Of a DNA stretch of 64,000 bases, positions 7,974 to 16,008 are shown piece by piece. The position numbers and the translations under genes were made by a program. Positions within the stretch are counted from its first letter, which is position 1. Each line of letters begins with the position of its first letter. Source of the stretch: Brevundimonas sp. MYb52 (GTDB lineage: Bacteria; Pseudomonadota; Alphaproteobacteria; Caulobacterales; Caulobacteraceae); the NCBI RefSeq assembly GCF_002979535.1, contig NZ_PCPB01000001.1, positions 496,001 to 560,000 on the forward strand, read 5' to 3'. The notes under the pieces are model-generated. The model searched no databases and was not told the origin of the DNA. It saw nothing but the letters and a program-made list of their open reading frames with translations.

Positions 7974-9371
7974 ATGACGCAGTTCAAGAACAGCTTACCG
8001 GGGCTTCTCGCCCTGCTTTGTCTAACCGGCGGATTGTTCGCCGTCGGAGCGGCGCTTGCGGCGCCGGACGCCGCGACCGTCGCCAACATCGCTAGTGCTG
8101 CTGCAACAGCGTCGGAGCCTGCTCCGGCGCTGTTTTCACATCAGGTTCCGCTGGAGCTGGATGCGGCGGGCACGGCCTGGCTGGGGACCTCCACCGCCCT
8201 GGTCCTGCTGATGACCCTGCCGGGTCTGGCGCTCTTCTACGGTGGCATGGTGCGCCGCAAAAATGTGATCGCCACCATCACCCAGTCGGTCGCCGCCTTT
8301 GCGGTGGTGTCGCTGACCTGGTTCATCGCCGGCTACACCATCGCCTTCGGGACCAACGGCGATGCAGGGATCAACCAGTATATCGGCAGCCTGGACGCCC
8401 TGTTCCTGAACGGGGTGACGGTGGACACGGCGCACAGCCTGCTGCCGGGCATCCCGGAGTTCCTCTGGGTGTCGTTCCAACTGACCTTCGCCATTATCAC
8501 CCCGGCGCTGATCACCGGGGCGTTCGCCGAGCGGCTGAAATACTCCGGGATGCTGCTGTTCACGGCCCTGTGGTCGCTGGTGGTCTATGCGCCGATCGCC
8601 CACTGGGTCTGGGGCGGGGGCTTCCTGGGCGCGCAAGGCGTTCTGGACTTCGCCGGCGGCGCCGTGGTTCACGTCAACTCGGGCGTGGCGGGCCTGGTCT
8701 GCGCCCTGTTCCTCGGGCCGAGGAAGGGTTACGGCGTCGAGCCTATCACGGCGCACAATCCGGTTCTGACCATGATCGGCGCCTCGCTTCTGCTGGTCGG
8801 CTGGATCGGCTTCAACGCCGGTTCGGCGGGCGCGGCCAACGGCCTGATGGGCGCGGCCCTGATCAACACCCTGCTGGCGGCGGCTGCGGCCTCGCTGGCC
8901 TGGAAGTTCGTCGAGGTCGTCTACAAGAAGAAGTGGTCGCTGATTGGCGTCCTGTCGGGCGTGGTCGCGGGCCTGGTCGCCATCACCCCGGCGGCGGGCT
9001 TTGTCGATCCCAAGGGCGCGGTCATCATCGGCCTGATCGCCGGTCCGGCCTGCTATGTCTCTTCGGTCTGGCTGAAGAAGCTGCTCAAGTACGACGACAG
9101 CCTGGACGCCTTCGGCCTGCACGGCGCGGGCGGTCTGGTCGGCGCCCTGTTGACCGGCGTCTTCGCCTCGACGGCGATCAACAGCCTGTCGGAAGGGGCC
9201 AATATCGGGGCTCAGGCCCTGGGTCTGGTCTGGACCATCCTGTGGAGCGCGGTCGGCACCCTGATCATCCTGCTGATCTGCAAATACACCACGGGCCTGC
9301 GCGTCACGGACGAACAGGAAACGGAAGGCCTGGACGCTCACCTGCACGGCGAAGTGTTGGACGGCGTCTAG
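7974..9371 (+). CDS. amtB: Ammonium transporter AmtB
   Basis: A 465-residue ammonium channel of the inner membrane. An N-terminal signal-like segment (GLLALLCLTGGLFAVGAALA) is followed by a short periplasmic stretch and about eleven helices. Amt hallmarks include TAWLGTSTALVLLMTLPGLA, LFYGGMVRRKN, the AHWVWGGGFL segment, DFAGGAVVHVNSGVAGL with the pore histidine region, and DAFGLHGAGGLVGALLTGVF with the second pore histidine. The ATG at 7974 follows GAGGGGAT. The usual PII partner gene glnK does not precede it: the next gene upstream is an unrelated small reading frame on the other strand. Confidence 0.93.
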   Translation: MTQFKNSLPGLLALLCLTGGLFAVGAALAAPDAATVANIASAAATASEPAPALFSHQVPLELDAAGTAWLGTSTALVLLMTLPGLALFYGGMVRRKNVIATITQSVAAFAVVSLTWFIAGYTIAFGTNGDAGINQYIGSLDALFLNGVTVDTAHSLLPGIPEFLWVSFQLTFAIITPALITGAFAERLKYSGMLLFTALWSLVVYAPIAHWVWGGGFLGAQGVLDFAGGAVVHVNSGVAGLVCALFLGPRKGYGVEPITAHNPVLTMIGASLLLVGWIGFNAGSAGAANGLMGAALINTLLAAAAASLAWKFVEVVYKKKWSLIGVLSGVVAGLVAITPAAGFVDPKGAVIIGLIAGPACYVSSVWLKKLLKYDDSLDAFGLHGAGGLVGALLTGVFASTAINSLSEGANIGAQALGLVWTILWSAVGTLIILLICKYTTGLRVTDEQETEGLDAHLHGEVLDGV

Positions 9372-9511
9372 GCGCGGGGCGGGACGCGGCGCCTCCCCGC
9401 CGCGTCCCATTCCCAAAGAACCTGCCAAGGGAACCAATGCCCGGCCGCGCTCCACCAGCGGTCGGATGAGTAGGCGTGACCGGAATCAATCAAACTTTGA
9501 GGGGATATGTC

Positions 9512-10189
9512 ATGAGACTTGCACTTGCTTGCGCGTCGTTGCTGGCGCTGACCGTTGGAGCGGGCGCCGCCCAGGCGCAGTCCGCGCCAGAGGTGGCCTT
9601 CAACATCGGCGTGGTCAGCGATTACGTTTTCCGTGGAGCCAGCCAGACAGACGAGGACCCGGCGCTCCAAGGCGGGATCGACGCCACCTTCGGCGGCTTC
9701 TACGCCGGAACCTGGGCGTCCATGGTGGACTTTGGCGATGATACGGACGCCGAGGTCGATCTGTACGGCGGCTATCGCACCGAGGCGGCGGGCTATGCGC
9801 TGGACTTCGGCGTCGTCGGCTATTTCTACGTCAATGAGCCGAGTGCGGCGGACTACACCTATGTCGAGTTCAAGGCGGCGGCGTCGCGGGCCATCGGACC
9901 GGCGACGGTCGGCGCCGCAGTCTATTATTCGCCCGACTTCTTCGGCGTGGACGACGAGGCGACCTATCTGGAGGCGAACGCCGCCTATGCTCTGGCGGAC
10001 AAGTGGACGGTGTCCGGCGCGGTCGGCCATCAGTGGCTGAATGTCACCGATGACTACACGACCTGGAACGTCGGCCTGGCCTACGCCCTGACCGACAATC
10101 TGGCGGTGGACGTGCGGTATCATGACACGGACGTGGACGGACCGCTGACCGACGACCGTTTCGTAGTGGGGCTGAAGGCCAGCTTCTAG
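9512..10189 (+). CDS. TorF-family putative outer-membrane porin
   Basis: A 225-residue outer-membrane beta-barrel protein. The start at 9512 is chosen because it follows TGAGGGGAT and yields a clean signal peptide (MRLALACASLLALTVGAGAA, then QAQ). The mature part opens with VAFNIGVVSDYVFRGASQT, the signature of the TorF (TIGR02001/Gcw_chp) family, and continues in alternating beta strands to a terminal phenylalanine (GLKASF). It stands 140 bases after amtB and might belong to the same nitrogen-linked unit; that is inference. Confidence 0.8.
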   Translation: MRLALACASLLALTVGAGAAQAQSAPEVAFNIGVVSDYVFRGASQTDEDPALQGGIDATFGGFYAGTWASMVDFGDDTDAEVDLYGGYRTEAAGYALDFGVVGYFYVNEPSAADYTYVEFKAAASRAIGPATVGAAVYYSPDFFGVDDEATYLEANAAYALADKWTVSGAVGHQWLNVTDDYTTWNVGLAYALTDNLAVDVRYHDTDVDGPLTDDRFVVGLKASF

Positions 10190-10307
10190 GCAACAGGCGG
10201 GGCGGCGATACGGCGCGACCGGTCGCCGCTTTCCCTAGCGTGATCTTGGCGCCGCCTTCGCAGCGGGCTACGCCTGCGCCTCAATCTTGCTCTTGGGAGA
10301 GACGCAC

Positions 10308-10610
10308 ATGGACCTGACCACCGTCACTGAACACATCCGCGGCGCCGTCGGCGACAACTCGGGCCTCGGCAAGACCGTCAAGCTGGACCTTGGCGACGTC
10401 GGCAAGATCTTCATCGACGGCGCATCGGTGCCGAACTCGGTGTCGAACGACGACAAGCCCGCCGATGCCACTGTCTCGATGAAGTGGGACGACTTCATCG
10501 CTCTGTCGGAAGGCAAGCTGGACCCGATGATGGCCTTCATGCAGGGCAAGCTGAAGATCGCCGGCGACATGATGATCGCCCAGAAGCTGGCGCCGCTGCT
10601 GAAGCGCTGA
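10308..10610 (+). CDS. SCP2 sterol-binding domain protein
   Basis: A 100-residue single-domain protein of the SCP2 fold, a hydrophobic tunnel that binds fatty acyl or sterol-like lipids. It shows VKLDLGDVGKIFIDGASVPN, a DATVSMKWDDFIALSEGKLD stretch and the typical C-terminal MMAFMQGKLKIAGDMMIAQK helix. The ATG at 10308 lies behind GGGAGAGACGCAC, a better site than the upstream in-frame start. The next gene is an acyl-CoA dehydrogenase, which suits a lipid-carrier role. Confidence 0.85.
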   Translation: MDLTTVTEHIRGAVGDNSGLGKTVKLDLGDVGKIFIDGASVPNSVSNDDKPADATVSMKWDDFIALSEGKLDPMMAFMQGKLKIAGDMMIAQKLAPLLKR

Positions 10611-10635
10611 TGCGTTTCTGAGCAACCAGAACAAG

Positions 10636-10668
10636 AACGGCGCGGCTCCCTCGGGGCCGCGCCGTTTT
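10636..10668 (+). terminator. Rho-independent terminator after the SCP2 gene
   Basis: An 11-bp perfect GC-rich stem (AACGGCGCGGC with GCCGCGCCGTT) closes a nine-base loop and runs into TTTT. It separates the SCP2 gene from the acyl-CoA dehydrogenase gene. Confidence 0.85.
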
Positions 10669-10715
10669 GCTATCGGCGCTCGCAGAAGCGCGGTGAAGAG
10701 TTTGAGGACACGATC

Positions 10716-11924
10716 ATGGATTTCGCCCCCTCCGAACGCGGCCTGATGTGGCGCGAACGCCTGTCGGACTTCATCGATGAGCATGTCGTCCCCGCCGAAG
10801 CGGAATACCGCGCCCAGGTCCACGCCAATCCCAAGGTCCAGGCCCCGGTGATGGAGGCGCTGAAGGCCAGGGCGAAGGAGACGGGGCTTTGGAACATGTT
10901 CCTGCCGGGCGAGCACGGCGCTGGGCTGACGAATCTTGAATACGCGCCCCTGGCCGAGCTGATGGGCCGGCGGCTTTGGTCGGCCGAGGTGTTCAACTGC
11001 AACGCCCCCGACACCGGCAATATGGAAGTCCTGCACATGTACGGCGACGCCATGCAGCAGGAACGCTGGCTGAAGCCGCTGATGGCGGGCGAGATCCGCT
11101 CGGCCTTCCTGATGACCGAGCCGGAGGTGGCGTCGTCCGATGCGACCAATATCCAGACCAGCATCGTCCGCGACGGCGACCACTATGTGATCAACGGCCG
11201 AAAGTGGTGGTCGACCAACATGGCCCACCCCAACGTCGCCGTGACCATCGTCATGGGCAAGACCGACACCCAGGCGGCCACGCACCAGCAGCAGAGCCAG
11301 ATCATTGTGCCGACCGACACGCCGGGCTTCCGCGTCGAGCGGATGTTGTCGGTGTTCGGCTATGACGAGGCGCCGATCGGTCACGCCGAGGTGGTGTTGG
11401 AGAATGTGCGCGTGCCGGTCGAAAACCTGATCGCGGGGGAGGGCCGAGGGTTCGAGATCGCGCAAGGGCGGCTTGGGCCAGGCCGCATCCACCACTGTAT
11501 GCGCGTGATCGGGGCGGCGGAGCGAGCCCTGGAACTGATGGTCGAGCGCCTGTTGAGCCGCACCGCCTTCCGCAAAAGCCTGGCCGAGCATTCGGTGTGG
11601 GAGCAACGGGTGGCCGAGGCCCGCACCAATATCGAGATGTGCCGCTTGCTGGTGTTGAAGGCCGCCTGGATGATGGACGAGGTGGGGGCCAAGAGCGCCA
11701 AGTCCGAAATCGCTCAGATCAAGACGGCGGCGCCCAAGATGGCGTTGCAGGTCATCGACGACGCCATCCAGGCCTTTGGCGGGGCGGGCGTTTCCGGCGA
11801 CACCCCCCTGGCCGAACTCTACGCCACGGTCCGGACGCTTCGGATCGCAGACGGTCCAGACGAGGTGCACAACCGCGCCATCGCGCGGCTGGAATACGCT
11901 AAGCACGGCGGGCTGCGCCGCTAG
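10716..11924 (+). CDS. Acyl-CoA dehydrogenase family protein
   Basis: A 402-residue flavoprotein of the acyl-CoA dehydrogenase fold, oxidising acyl-CoA thioesters in the cytoplasm. The N-terminal helical part spans residues 1-130. The middle beta domain carries [18 protein letters not shown] and [11 protein letters not shown], the FAD-contact motifs. The C-terminal helical domain has [19 protein letters not shown] and ends in [20 protein letters not shown] and [17 protein letters not shown], the family signature. The substrate cannot be told from sequence; this long-chain-like subgroup is often annotated FadE. An own terminator follows. Confidence 0.9.
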   Translation: MDFAPSERGLMWRERLSDFIDEHVVPAEAEYRAQVHANPKVQAPVMEALKARAKETGLWNMFLPGEHGAGLTNLEYAPLAELMGRRLWSAEVFNCNAPDTGNMEVLHMYGDAMQQERWLKPLMAGEIRSAFLMTEPEVASSDATNIQTSIVRDGDHYVINGRKWWSTNMAHPNVAVTIVMGKTDTQAATHQQQSQIIVPTDTPGFRVERMLSVFGYDEAPIGHAEVVLENVRVPVENLIAGEGRGFEIAQGRLGPGRIHHCMRVIGAAERALELMVERLLSRTAFRKSLAEHSVWEQRVAEARTNIEMCRLLVLKAAWMMDEVGAKSAKSEIAQIKTAAPKMALQVIDDAIQAFGGAGVSGDTPLAELYATVRTLRIADGPDEVHNRAIARLEYAKHGGLRR

Positions 11925-11926
11925 AT

Positions 11927-11963
11927 AAAAACGGGGCCGTGGCGATCGCCAAGGCCCCGTTTT
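11927..11963 (+). terminator. Bidirectional-looking terminator after the acyl-CoA dehydrogenase gene
   Basis: AAAACGGGGCC pairs with GGCCCCGTTTT around a 14-base loop, with A-runs on one side and T-runs on the other. It could stop transcripts from either strand, including the small stress gene ending at 11992. Confidence 0.88.
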
Positions 11964-11991
11964 CATGCCGCCTCGAGCCGGTCTTCAGCCG

Positions 11992-12228
11992 CTATTGGCG
12001 CTTGTCGGGCCGGAACAGCTGATGGCGATGGTGTGAGCCGATGCCGCCTTCCGTTACGTCGCTGATGAAGAAATTCTCGCTGTGGCGATGGGGCGGCTCT
12101 GCGCCGAAGTGCTGACTGATCCAGTGGGCGAAACCGGTCTTCTTGACCTGTGGCGGGTCTGCCTGGGCAGGCGACAGCGCTTCTTGGTCGGACGGATTTC
12201 GGACTTCGTTTTCGATGGGGTTCATCAT
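11992..12228 (-). CDS. Small histidine-rich protein under an EcfG-type promoter
   Basis: A 78-residue polar protein with no membrane segment. The N-terminal 30 residues are acidic and probably disordered. The C-terminal half is rich in aromatic residues and histidine (HWISQHFGAEPPHRHSENFF, then GGIGSHHRHQLF). A GGGAG ribosome site stands eight bases before the ATG, and ATGATG gives two adjacent starts. It lies downstream of the sigma gene on the same strand but has its own GGAAC-N16-GGTT promoter. It lacks the helical pattern of NepR anti-sigma factors. Metal binding by the histidines is possible but unproven. I do not know the family. Confidence 0.65.
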   Translation of the reverse strand: MMNPIENEVRNPSDQEALSPAQADPPQVKKTGFAHWISQHFGAEPPHRHSENFFISDVTEGGIGSHHRHQLFRPDKRQ

Positions 12229-12257
12229 GGTCGACTCTCCCGGTTTCTGAGAGATGG

Positions 12258-12282
12258 AACCGAGAAAACGAGGGGTCGTTCC
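12258..12282 (-). promoter_or_regulatory. EcfG-type promoter of the histidine-rich gene
   Basis: On the minus strand GGAAC (12282-12278) is followed by 16 bases and GGTT (12261-12258). The predicted start of transcription lies about 20-25 bases before the ATG at 12228, leaving room for its GGGAG ribosome site. Confidence 0.7.
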
Positions 12283-12312
12283 TCCTGCCTAGCTGTCCCT
12301 GAGGATTACATT

Positions 12313-12894
12313 TTAGTCAGCTTCGACAGGGGGTTCCATCTCCAGCAATAGGGCCAGACGATGGCGCGCGCGGTTGACGCGGCTCTTGATGGTTCCGACG
12401 GCGCAGCCCGATATATCGGCTGCTTCCTGATAGGACAGACCGGCCGCGCCGACCATGACGATGGCCTCGCGGTGTTCGGGCGGCAGGGCGTTCAGCGCGG
12501 CCTGGAGCGAGGTCAGTTCGGCGGTCCATTCCTGGCTGGCCTCGGCAGTCAGGCTGGCGGCGTAGCGGCCTTCTTCGTCGGGCACTTCGCGGCGGCGTTT
12601 GGCGGCGCCGGTGTACCAGCTGTTCCTCAGGATGGTGAAAAGCCAAGCGCGCAGATTACTGCCCGGCTCGAACCGCGCCCGGTGCGCCCAGGCCTTTGTC
12701 AGAGTCTCTTGCACCAGGTCGTCGGCGTCGGCGGCGTTCCGCGACAGGGTGAAGGCGAAGGCGCGCAACGAGGGCAGGAGGTCGGTGATCGCATGACGCC
12801 AGTCGACCGGATCGACGATGCCGACGGCGCGGCGGGAAGCGGCATAGCTCGGGCCATTGTCCTGCGGCCCGTCAGGCACGCGAACATGGGGCAT
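12313..12894 (-). CDS. EcfG-type (group 15) extracytoplasmic function sigma factor
   Basis: A 193-residue ECF sigma factor. Region 2 includes LLPSLRAFAFTLSRNAADAD, DLVQETLTKAWAHRARF and NLRAWLFTILRNSWYTGAAK, the EcfG pattern. Region 4 has LNALPPEHREAIVMVGAAGL and YQEAADISGCAVGTIKSR for -35 recognition. The frame is open up to 12999, but a perfect EcfG promoter lies inside that extension, so I use the ATG at 12894. Neither nepR nor phyR is adjacent, unlike the core general stress locus, so it may be a secondary paralogue (SigU-like) or the main EcfG placed apart. Confidence 0.88.
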   Translation of the reverse strand: MPHVRVPDGPQDNGPSYAASRRAVGIVDPVDWRHAITDLLPSLRAFAFTLSRNAADADDLVQETLTKAWAHRARFEPGSNLRAWLFTILRNSWYTGAAKRRREVPDEEGRYAASLTAEASQEWTAELTSLQAALNALPPEHREAIVMVGAAGLSYQEAADISGCAVGTIKSRVNRARHRLALLLEMEPPVEAD

Positions 12895-12951
12895 GCAACG
12901 GGAATCCTGAAGCCGGGCGGCGCGATCCGATAGTGGAGGGCGCGTGGCGGA

Positions 12952-12976
12952 AACGCGGGCTCTGCGCGACCGTTCC
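12952..12976 (-). promoter_or_regulatory. EcfG-type promoter of the sigma factor gene (autoregulation)
   Basis: GGAAC (12976-12972), 16 bases, then CGTT (12955-12952) on the minus strand: an exact consensus match. Transcription should begin near 12945, about 50 bases before the ATG at 12894, implying positive autoregulation. Confidence 0.75.
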
Positions 12977-13037
12977 GCGCAGCGACGCCCCTTGAACACA
13001 CGGAACCGCGTGCGTCAGGCGGCATTCAAAAGAGCGG

Positions 13038-15212
13038 ATGGATCAGCCTTCAGCGAGCATTGAGCGAATGAGCCAACCCCTTCGGGCATCCCCTGCCATT
13101 GAACAGGACGCTGCGGTCTATCGGCGGGTGAGGGCGCAGATGCGGCGTCTCGCCGCGGGCCTGACGGCGGAAGACCTAGGGGCCCAGTCCATGCCTGAAG
13201 CCAGTCCGGGCAAGTGGCATCTGGGCCATGTCAGTTGGTTCTTCGAGACGATGATCCTGGCCCGCCAACCAAACTATGTCGCCGTCGACGAGAAGCTTAG
13301 CCAACTGTTCAACTCCTACTACGAGGCCTTGGGCAAGCGGGTCGATCGGGCCGAACGAGGGCTGATGACGCGGCCGCCGCTGGATCAGGTCATGGACTAT
13401 CGCGACGAGATCGACCGCCGGATGGAGGCGCGGCTGGCCGAGGGTCTGAGCGCGCAGGAACGCTACCTGTTCGAGTTGGGGCTCAACCATGAGCAGCAGC
13501 ATCAGGAATTGTTCCTGATGGATATGCTGAACCTGATGTCACGGTCGCCGCTGGACTCCGCAGCCTACGCGGTCGAACCGCGCCGGGGCGTCACCGAGGC
13601 CAGCAGCGGCGGCTGGGTTTCGTTTGAGGGCGGGCTGACGGAGATCGGCGCAGACGGCCACAGCTTCGCCTTCGACAACGAGGGGCCGGCGCACAGGGTC
13701 TGGCTGGAGCCCTTTTCGCTGGCGGCGGACCTGGTCACCAACAAGGACTGGATCGCCTTTATCGATGACGACGGCTATCGGCGGGCCGAGTTCTGGCTGG
13801 CGGACGGTTGGGCGCGGGTGAGGGCGGAAGGCTGGACGGCGCCCCTCTACTGGCGCGAGGAGGCGGCCGGGTGGAGCGCCATGTCCCTGTGCGGGCGCCG
13901 CCCCGTCGATCCGGCGGCGCCGGTGCGTCATGTCAGCTTCTATGAGGCCGACGCCTTTGCCCGATGGTCGGGGCGGCGGTTGCCGACCGAGGCGGAATGG
14001 GAACAGGCGGTGCGGCGTGATCCGGCGGCCTTCTCCAACCTGGCGGGCGAGGTCTGGCAATGGACGGCCAGCGCCTATGCCCCCTATCCGGGGTTCCGTC
14101 CGACCGAGGGGACCGCGGCGGAATACAACGGCAAGTTCATGGCCAATCAGATGGTCCTGCGCGGCGGGGCCTTCGCTACGCCCGAGGGGCATGCGCGGCC
14201 CAGCTATCGCAACTTCTACTATCCCCATCAGCGCTGGATGTTCGCCGGGGTCCGCTTGGCGACGGACGGAGCGCAGGTCGAGGATGAGGGCGCCCATGAC
14301 GCCTTTCGCCAGGACATGATCAACGGCCTGTCGCGCCGGGTGAAAGCCCTGCCGCCCAAGTGGTTCTATGACGCCGAGGGGTCGCGCCTGTTCGAAGAGA
14401 TCACGCGTCTTGCGGAATACTATCCTACCCGGCAGGAAGCGGCGTTGTTGCGTTGGGTCGCGCCGGAATGGGCCGGGCGGTTCGGGCCGGACGCGGTGCT
14501 GGTGGAGTTGGGCTCGGGCGCCAGCGAGAAAACGCGCATCGTGTTGGACGCCGCGCCTGATCTGGCGGCCTACGTCCCTATCGACATCAGCCCGACCGCC
14601 CTGAACGAAGCCGCCGAGCGCATTCGGGCCGACTATCCGGGTTTGAGGGTTCTACCGATGGTCGGGGACTTCGAGCACTTGTCGCCGCCGCCCGTCGAGG
14701 CGGGGCCGGGGCGTCGGATCGGCTTCTTCCCTGGATCGACGATCGGCAATCTGACGCCCGAGGCGGCGGTCGCCTTGCTGCGGTCGGCGCGCGAGGTGTT
14801 GGGCGATGGGAGCCTGTTCATCCTCGGTGTCGATCTGGTGAAGTCGCCCGAGGTTCTTGTCGCGGCCTATGATGACGCCCAAGGCGTGACGGCCGCCTTC
14901 AATCGCAACCTTTTGATCCGCGCCAATCGCGAACTGGGCATGGACTTCGAGCCTGAGGCCTTTGCTCATGTCGCGGTGTGGAGCGCCGAGCATTCGCGCA
15001 TGGAGATGCACCTGAAGGCGACACGGCCCATGACGGTGCATCTGGGCAAGCTGGCCTTCCGTCTCGCCGAGGGCGAGACCATCCACACCGAAAGCTCGCG
15101 CAAGTTCGACCGGAGGTCGGTGACGGCGCTGGCGCATGGGGCCGGTTGGGGGCTGGAGGTGTTCGAGGTGGGGCCTGATCCGGCGGTCGGTCTGGCTCTG
15201 CTGGTAGCCTGA
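13038..15212 (+). CDS. EgtB-EgtD fusion: ergothioneine biosynthesis
   Basis: A 724-residue two-enzyme chain. Residues 1-160 form the DinB-like part of EgtB, with WHLGH (His61/His64) and HEQQHQE (His151, His155) supplying the iron-binding histidines. Residues 190-415 form the FGE-sulfatase-like domain (GGWVSFEGGLTEIG, RLPTEAEWEQAV, EYNGKFMANQMVLRGG). From about residue 421 comes EgtD, the histidine N-alpha trimethylase, with PKWFYDAEGSRLFEEITRL, LVELGSGASEKT, FFPGSTIGNLTPE and YDDAQGVTAAFNRNLLI. The linker is short and no domain is missing. C-terminal motifs exclude an OvoA methyltransferase. Ergothioneine is a cytoplasmic antioxidant, suiting the neighbouring sigma gene. Confidence 0.92.
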   Translation: MDQPSASIERMSQPLRASPAIEQDAAVYRRVRAQMRRLAAGLTAEDLGAQSMPEASPGKWHLGHVSWFFETMILARQPNYVAVDEKLSQLFNSYYEALGKRVDRAERGLMTRPPLDQVMDYRDEIDRRMEARLAEGLSAQERYLFELGLNHEQQHQELFLMDMLNLMSRSPLDSAAYAVEPRRGVTEASSGGWVSFEGGLTEIGADGHSFAFDNEGPAHRVWLEPFSLAADLVTNKDWIAFIDDDGYRRAEFWLADGWARVRAEGWTAPLYWREEAAGWSAMSLCGRRPVDPAAPVRHVSFYEADAFARWSGRRLPTEAEWEQAVRRDPAAFSNLAGEVWQWTASAYAPYPGFRPTEGTAAEYNGKFMANQMVLRGGAFATPEGHARPSYRNFYYPHQRWMFAGVRLATDGAQVEDEGAHDAFRQDMINGLSRRVKALPPKWFYDAEGSRLFEEITRLAEYYPTRQEAALLRWVAPEWAGRFGPDAVLVELGSGASEKTRIVLDAAPDLAAYVPIDISPTALNEAAERIRADYPGLRVLPMVGDFEHLSPPPVEAGPGRRIGFFPGSTIGNLTPEAAVALLRSAREVLGDGSLFILGVDLVKSPEVLVAAYDDAQGVTAAFNRNLLIRANRELGMDFEPEAFAHVAVWSAEHSRMEMHLKATRPMTVHLGKLAFRLAEGETIHTESSRKFDRRSVTALAHGAGWGLEVFEVGPDPAVGLALLVA

Positions 15213-15230
15213 GCCTTTCAATGCACGGCA

Positions 15231-15264
15231 AAAAGGCGGCGCAGCCATGACTGCGCCGCCTTGA
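15231..15264. terminator. Bidirectional terminator between egtBD and the KGG gene
   Basis: AAGGCGGCGCAG pairs with CTGCGCCGCCTT over twelve bases around a six-base loop, flanked by an A-run on the egtBD side. It lies between two convergent genes and can serve both. Confidence 0.85.
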
Positions 15265-15280
15265 TGTCAGACGGAAGGGC

Positions 15281-15511
15281 TCAACCCTTGGGCGGGGTGT
15301 CGCTGTCGGTCTTGTTGCGCGAGCCGTGCGAGGCTTCGCCGCCCTTGCGGCCTGCCTGGGCCGCCAGGCTGCGATCCTGCGAGAAGCTGCGCTTTTCGCT
15401 GGGGACGCTGGCGCCGCCCTTGCGGGCGATTTCGCGCTGGCGTTCGGGGTCCATCGAGGCGAATCCTCGTTTGGAAACACCCGACCCGCGGGTGGGCTGA
15501 CCTTCGGCCAT
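15281..15511 (-). CDS. KGG-repeat stress protein
   Basis: A 76-residue hydrophilic protein with two KGG modules: RGFASMDPERQREIARKGG and then SLAAQAGRKGGEASHG. This is the stress-induced con-10/KGG family, associated with general stress and desiccation. The start at 15511 follows AAAGGA and is the first that gives the usual length; the longer frame upstream runs through the promoter. It is transcribed away from a DUF883-like gene, and both have their own EcfG-type promoters. Confidence 0.85.
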   Translation of the reverse strand: MAEGQPTRGSGVSKRGFASMDPERQREIARKGGASVPSEKRSFSQDRSLAAQAGRKGGEASHGSRNKTDSDTPPKG

Positions 15512-15552
15512 TTCGGCTGTTCCTTTCAAAGACGGTGGCGCTTGCCGGAAAG

Positions 15553-15577
15553 AACCCGGCGCCGTCGATGCGGTTCC
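15553..15577 (-). promoter_or_regulatory. EcfG-type promoter of the KGG gene
   Basis: GGAAC (15577-15573), 16 bases, GGTT (15556-15553) on the minus strand, about 42 bases before the ATG at 15511. Confidence 0.7.
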
Positions 15578-15672
15578 GAACAAGAACGATTTCATTGTTC
15601 TGTCGGCGGCCGGTTTGGCGCGACTACGGAGGGGGAGAGGCGAGCGAGCAACCAGCGAGGCGTGTTCGATCA

Positions 15673-15697
15673 GGAACCTGCGGGGCGCCGACGGGTT
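15673..15697 (+). promoter_or_regulatory. EcfG-type promoter of the DUF883-like gene
   Basis: GGAAC (15673-15677), 16 bases, GGTT (15694-15697), about 35 bases before the ATG at 15732. It is divergent from, and spaced about 100 bases from, the KGG promoter. Confidence 0.7.
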
Positions 15698-15731
15698 GAA
15701 AAACGACCCCTCAACCCCCCGGAGATTGCTC

Positions 15732-16007
15732 ATGGCAGAACCTCGCACATCCGCCTTGCCCGAGGAGATCATCAACGGCGCCTCGACCGAGGGCCTGAGA
15801 CTGGAGCAGGCGGCGGACTCCATCATCGCCAGGGGCGTCCAGCCGCGACCGATTCATGAGGCGGTTCGTGAAGACGCTGCAGAGGCGCGCGCTTGGGCTG
15901 ACCGGCGCGTCAAACGGGCGCGCGACGCCATTCGCGACGAACCGATGCGAGCGTCGTTCTATGCGCTTGGGGTCGGGGTGATCATCGGTCTGTTGGCCGC
16001 GCGCTAG
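15732..16007 (+). CDS. Small membrane-anchored stress protein, DUF883/YqjD-like
   Basis: A 91-residue protein with a charged, helical N-terminal two thirds and a single C-terminal membrane anchor (ASFYALGVGVIIGLLAAR). This matches ElaB/YqjD-type proteins, which attach to the inner membrane through the C-terminus and are induced in stationary phase. The start at 15732 follows CGGAGA and lies after the promoter at 15673; an upstream in-frame start would precede it. Family membership is by layout, so moderately sure. Confidence 0.7.
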   Translation: MAEPRTSALPEEIINGASTEGLRLEQAADSIIARGVQPRPIHEAVREDAAEARAWADRRVKRARDAIRDEPMRASFYALGVGVIIGLLAAR

Positions 16008-16008
16008 A

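Noticed and set aside
8136-9455. Long minus-strand frame antisense to amtB
   Set aside because: A shadow of strong codon bias in amtB; Gln- and Asp-rich low-quality product. The same applies to long frames antisense to clpX, lon, katE and the hybrid kinase.
12895-12999. Sigma factor start at 12999
   Set aside because: The extension contains an exact EcfG promoter and reads as basic, unfamiliar sequence; start 12894 fits region 2 spacing.
13002-13026. GGAAC-N16-CATT as EcfG promoter of egtBD
   Set aside because: The -10 lacks GTT and lies only about 12 bases before the ATG; too weak to claim.
13038-15212. OvoA (ovothiol) instead of EgtB-EgtD
   Set aside because: The C-terminal domain has EgtD motifs (PKWFYDAEGSRLFEEITRL, FFPGSTIGN), not the OvoA methyltransferase.
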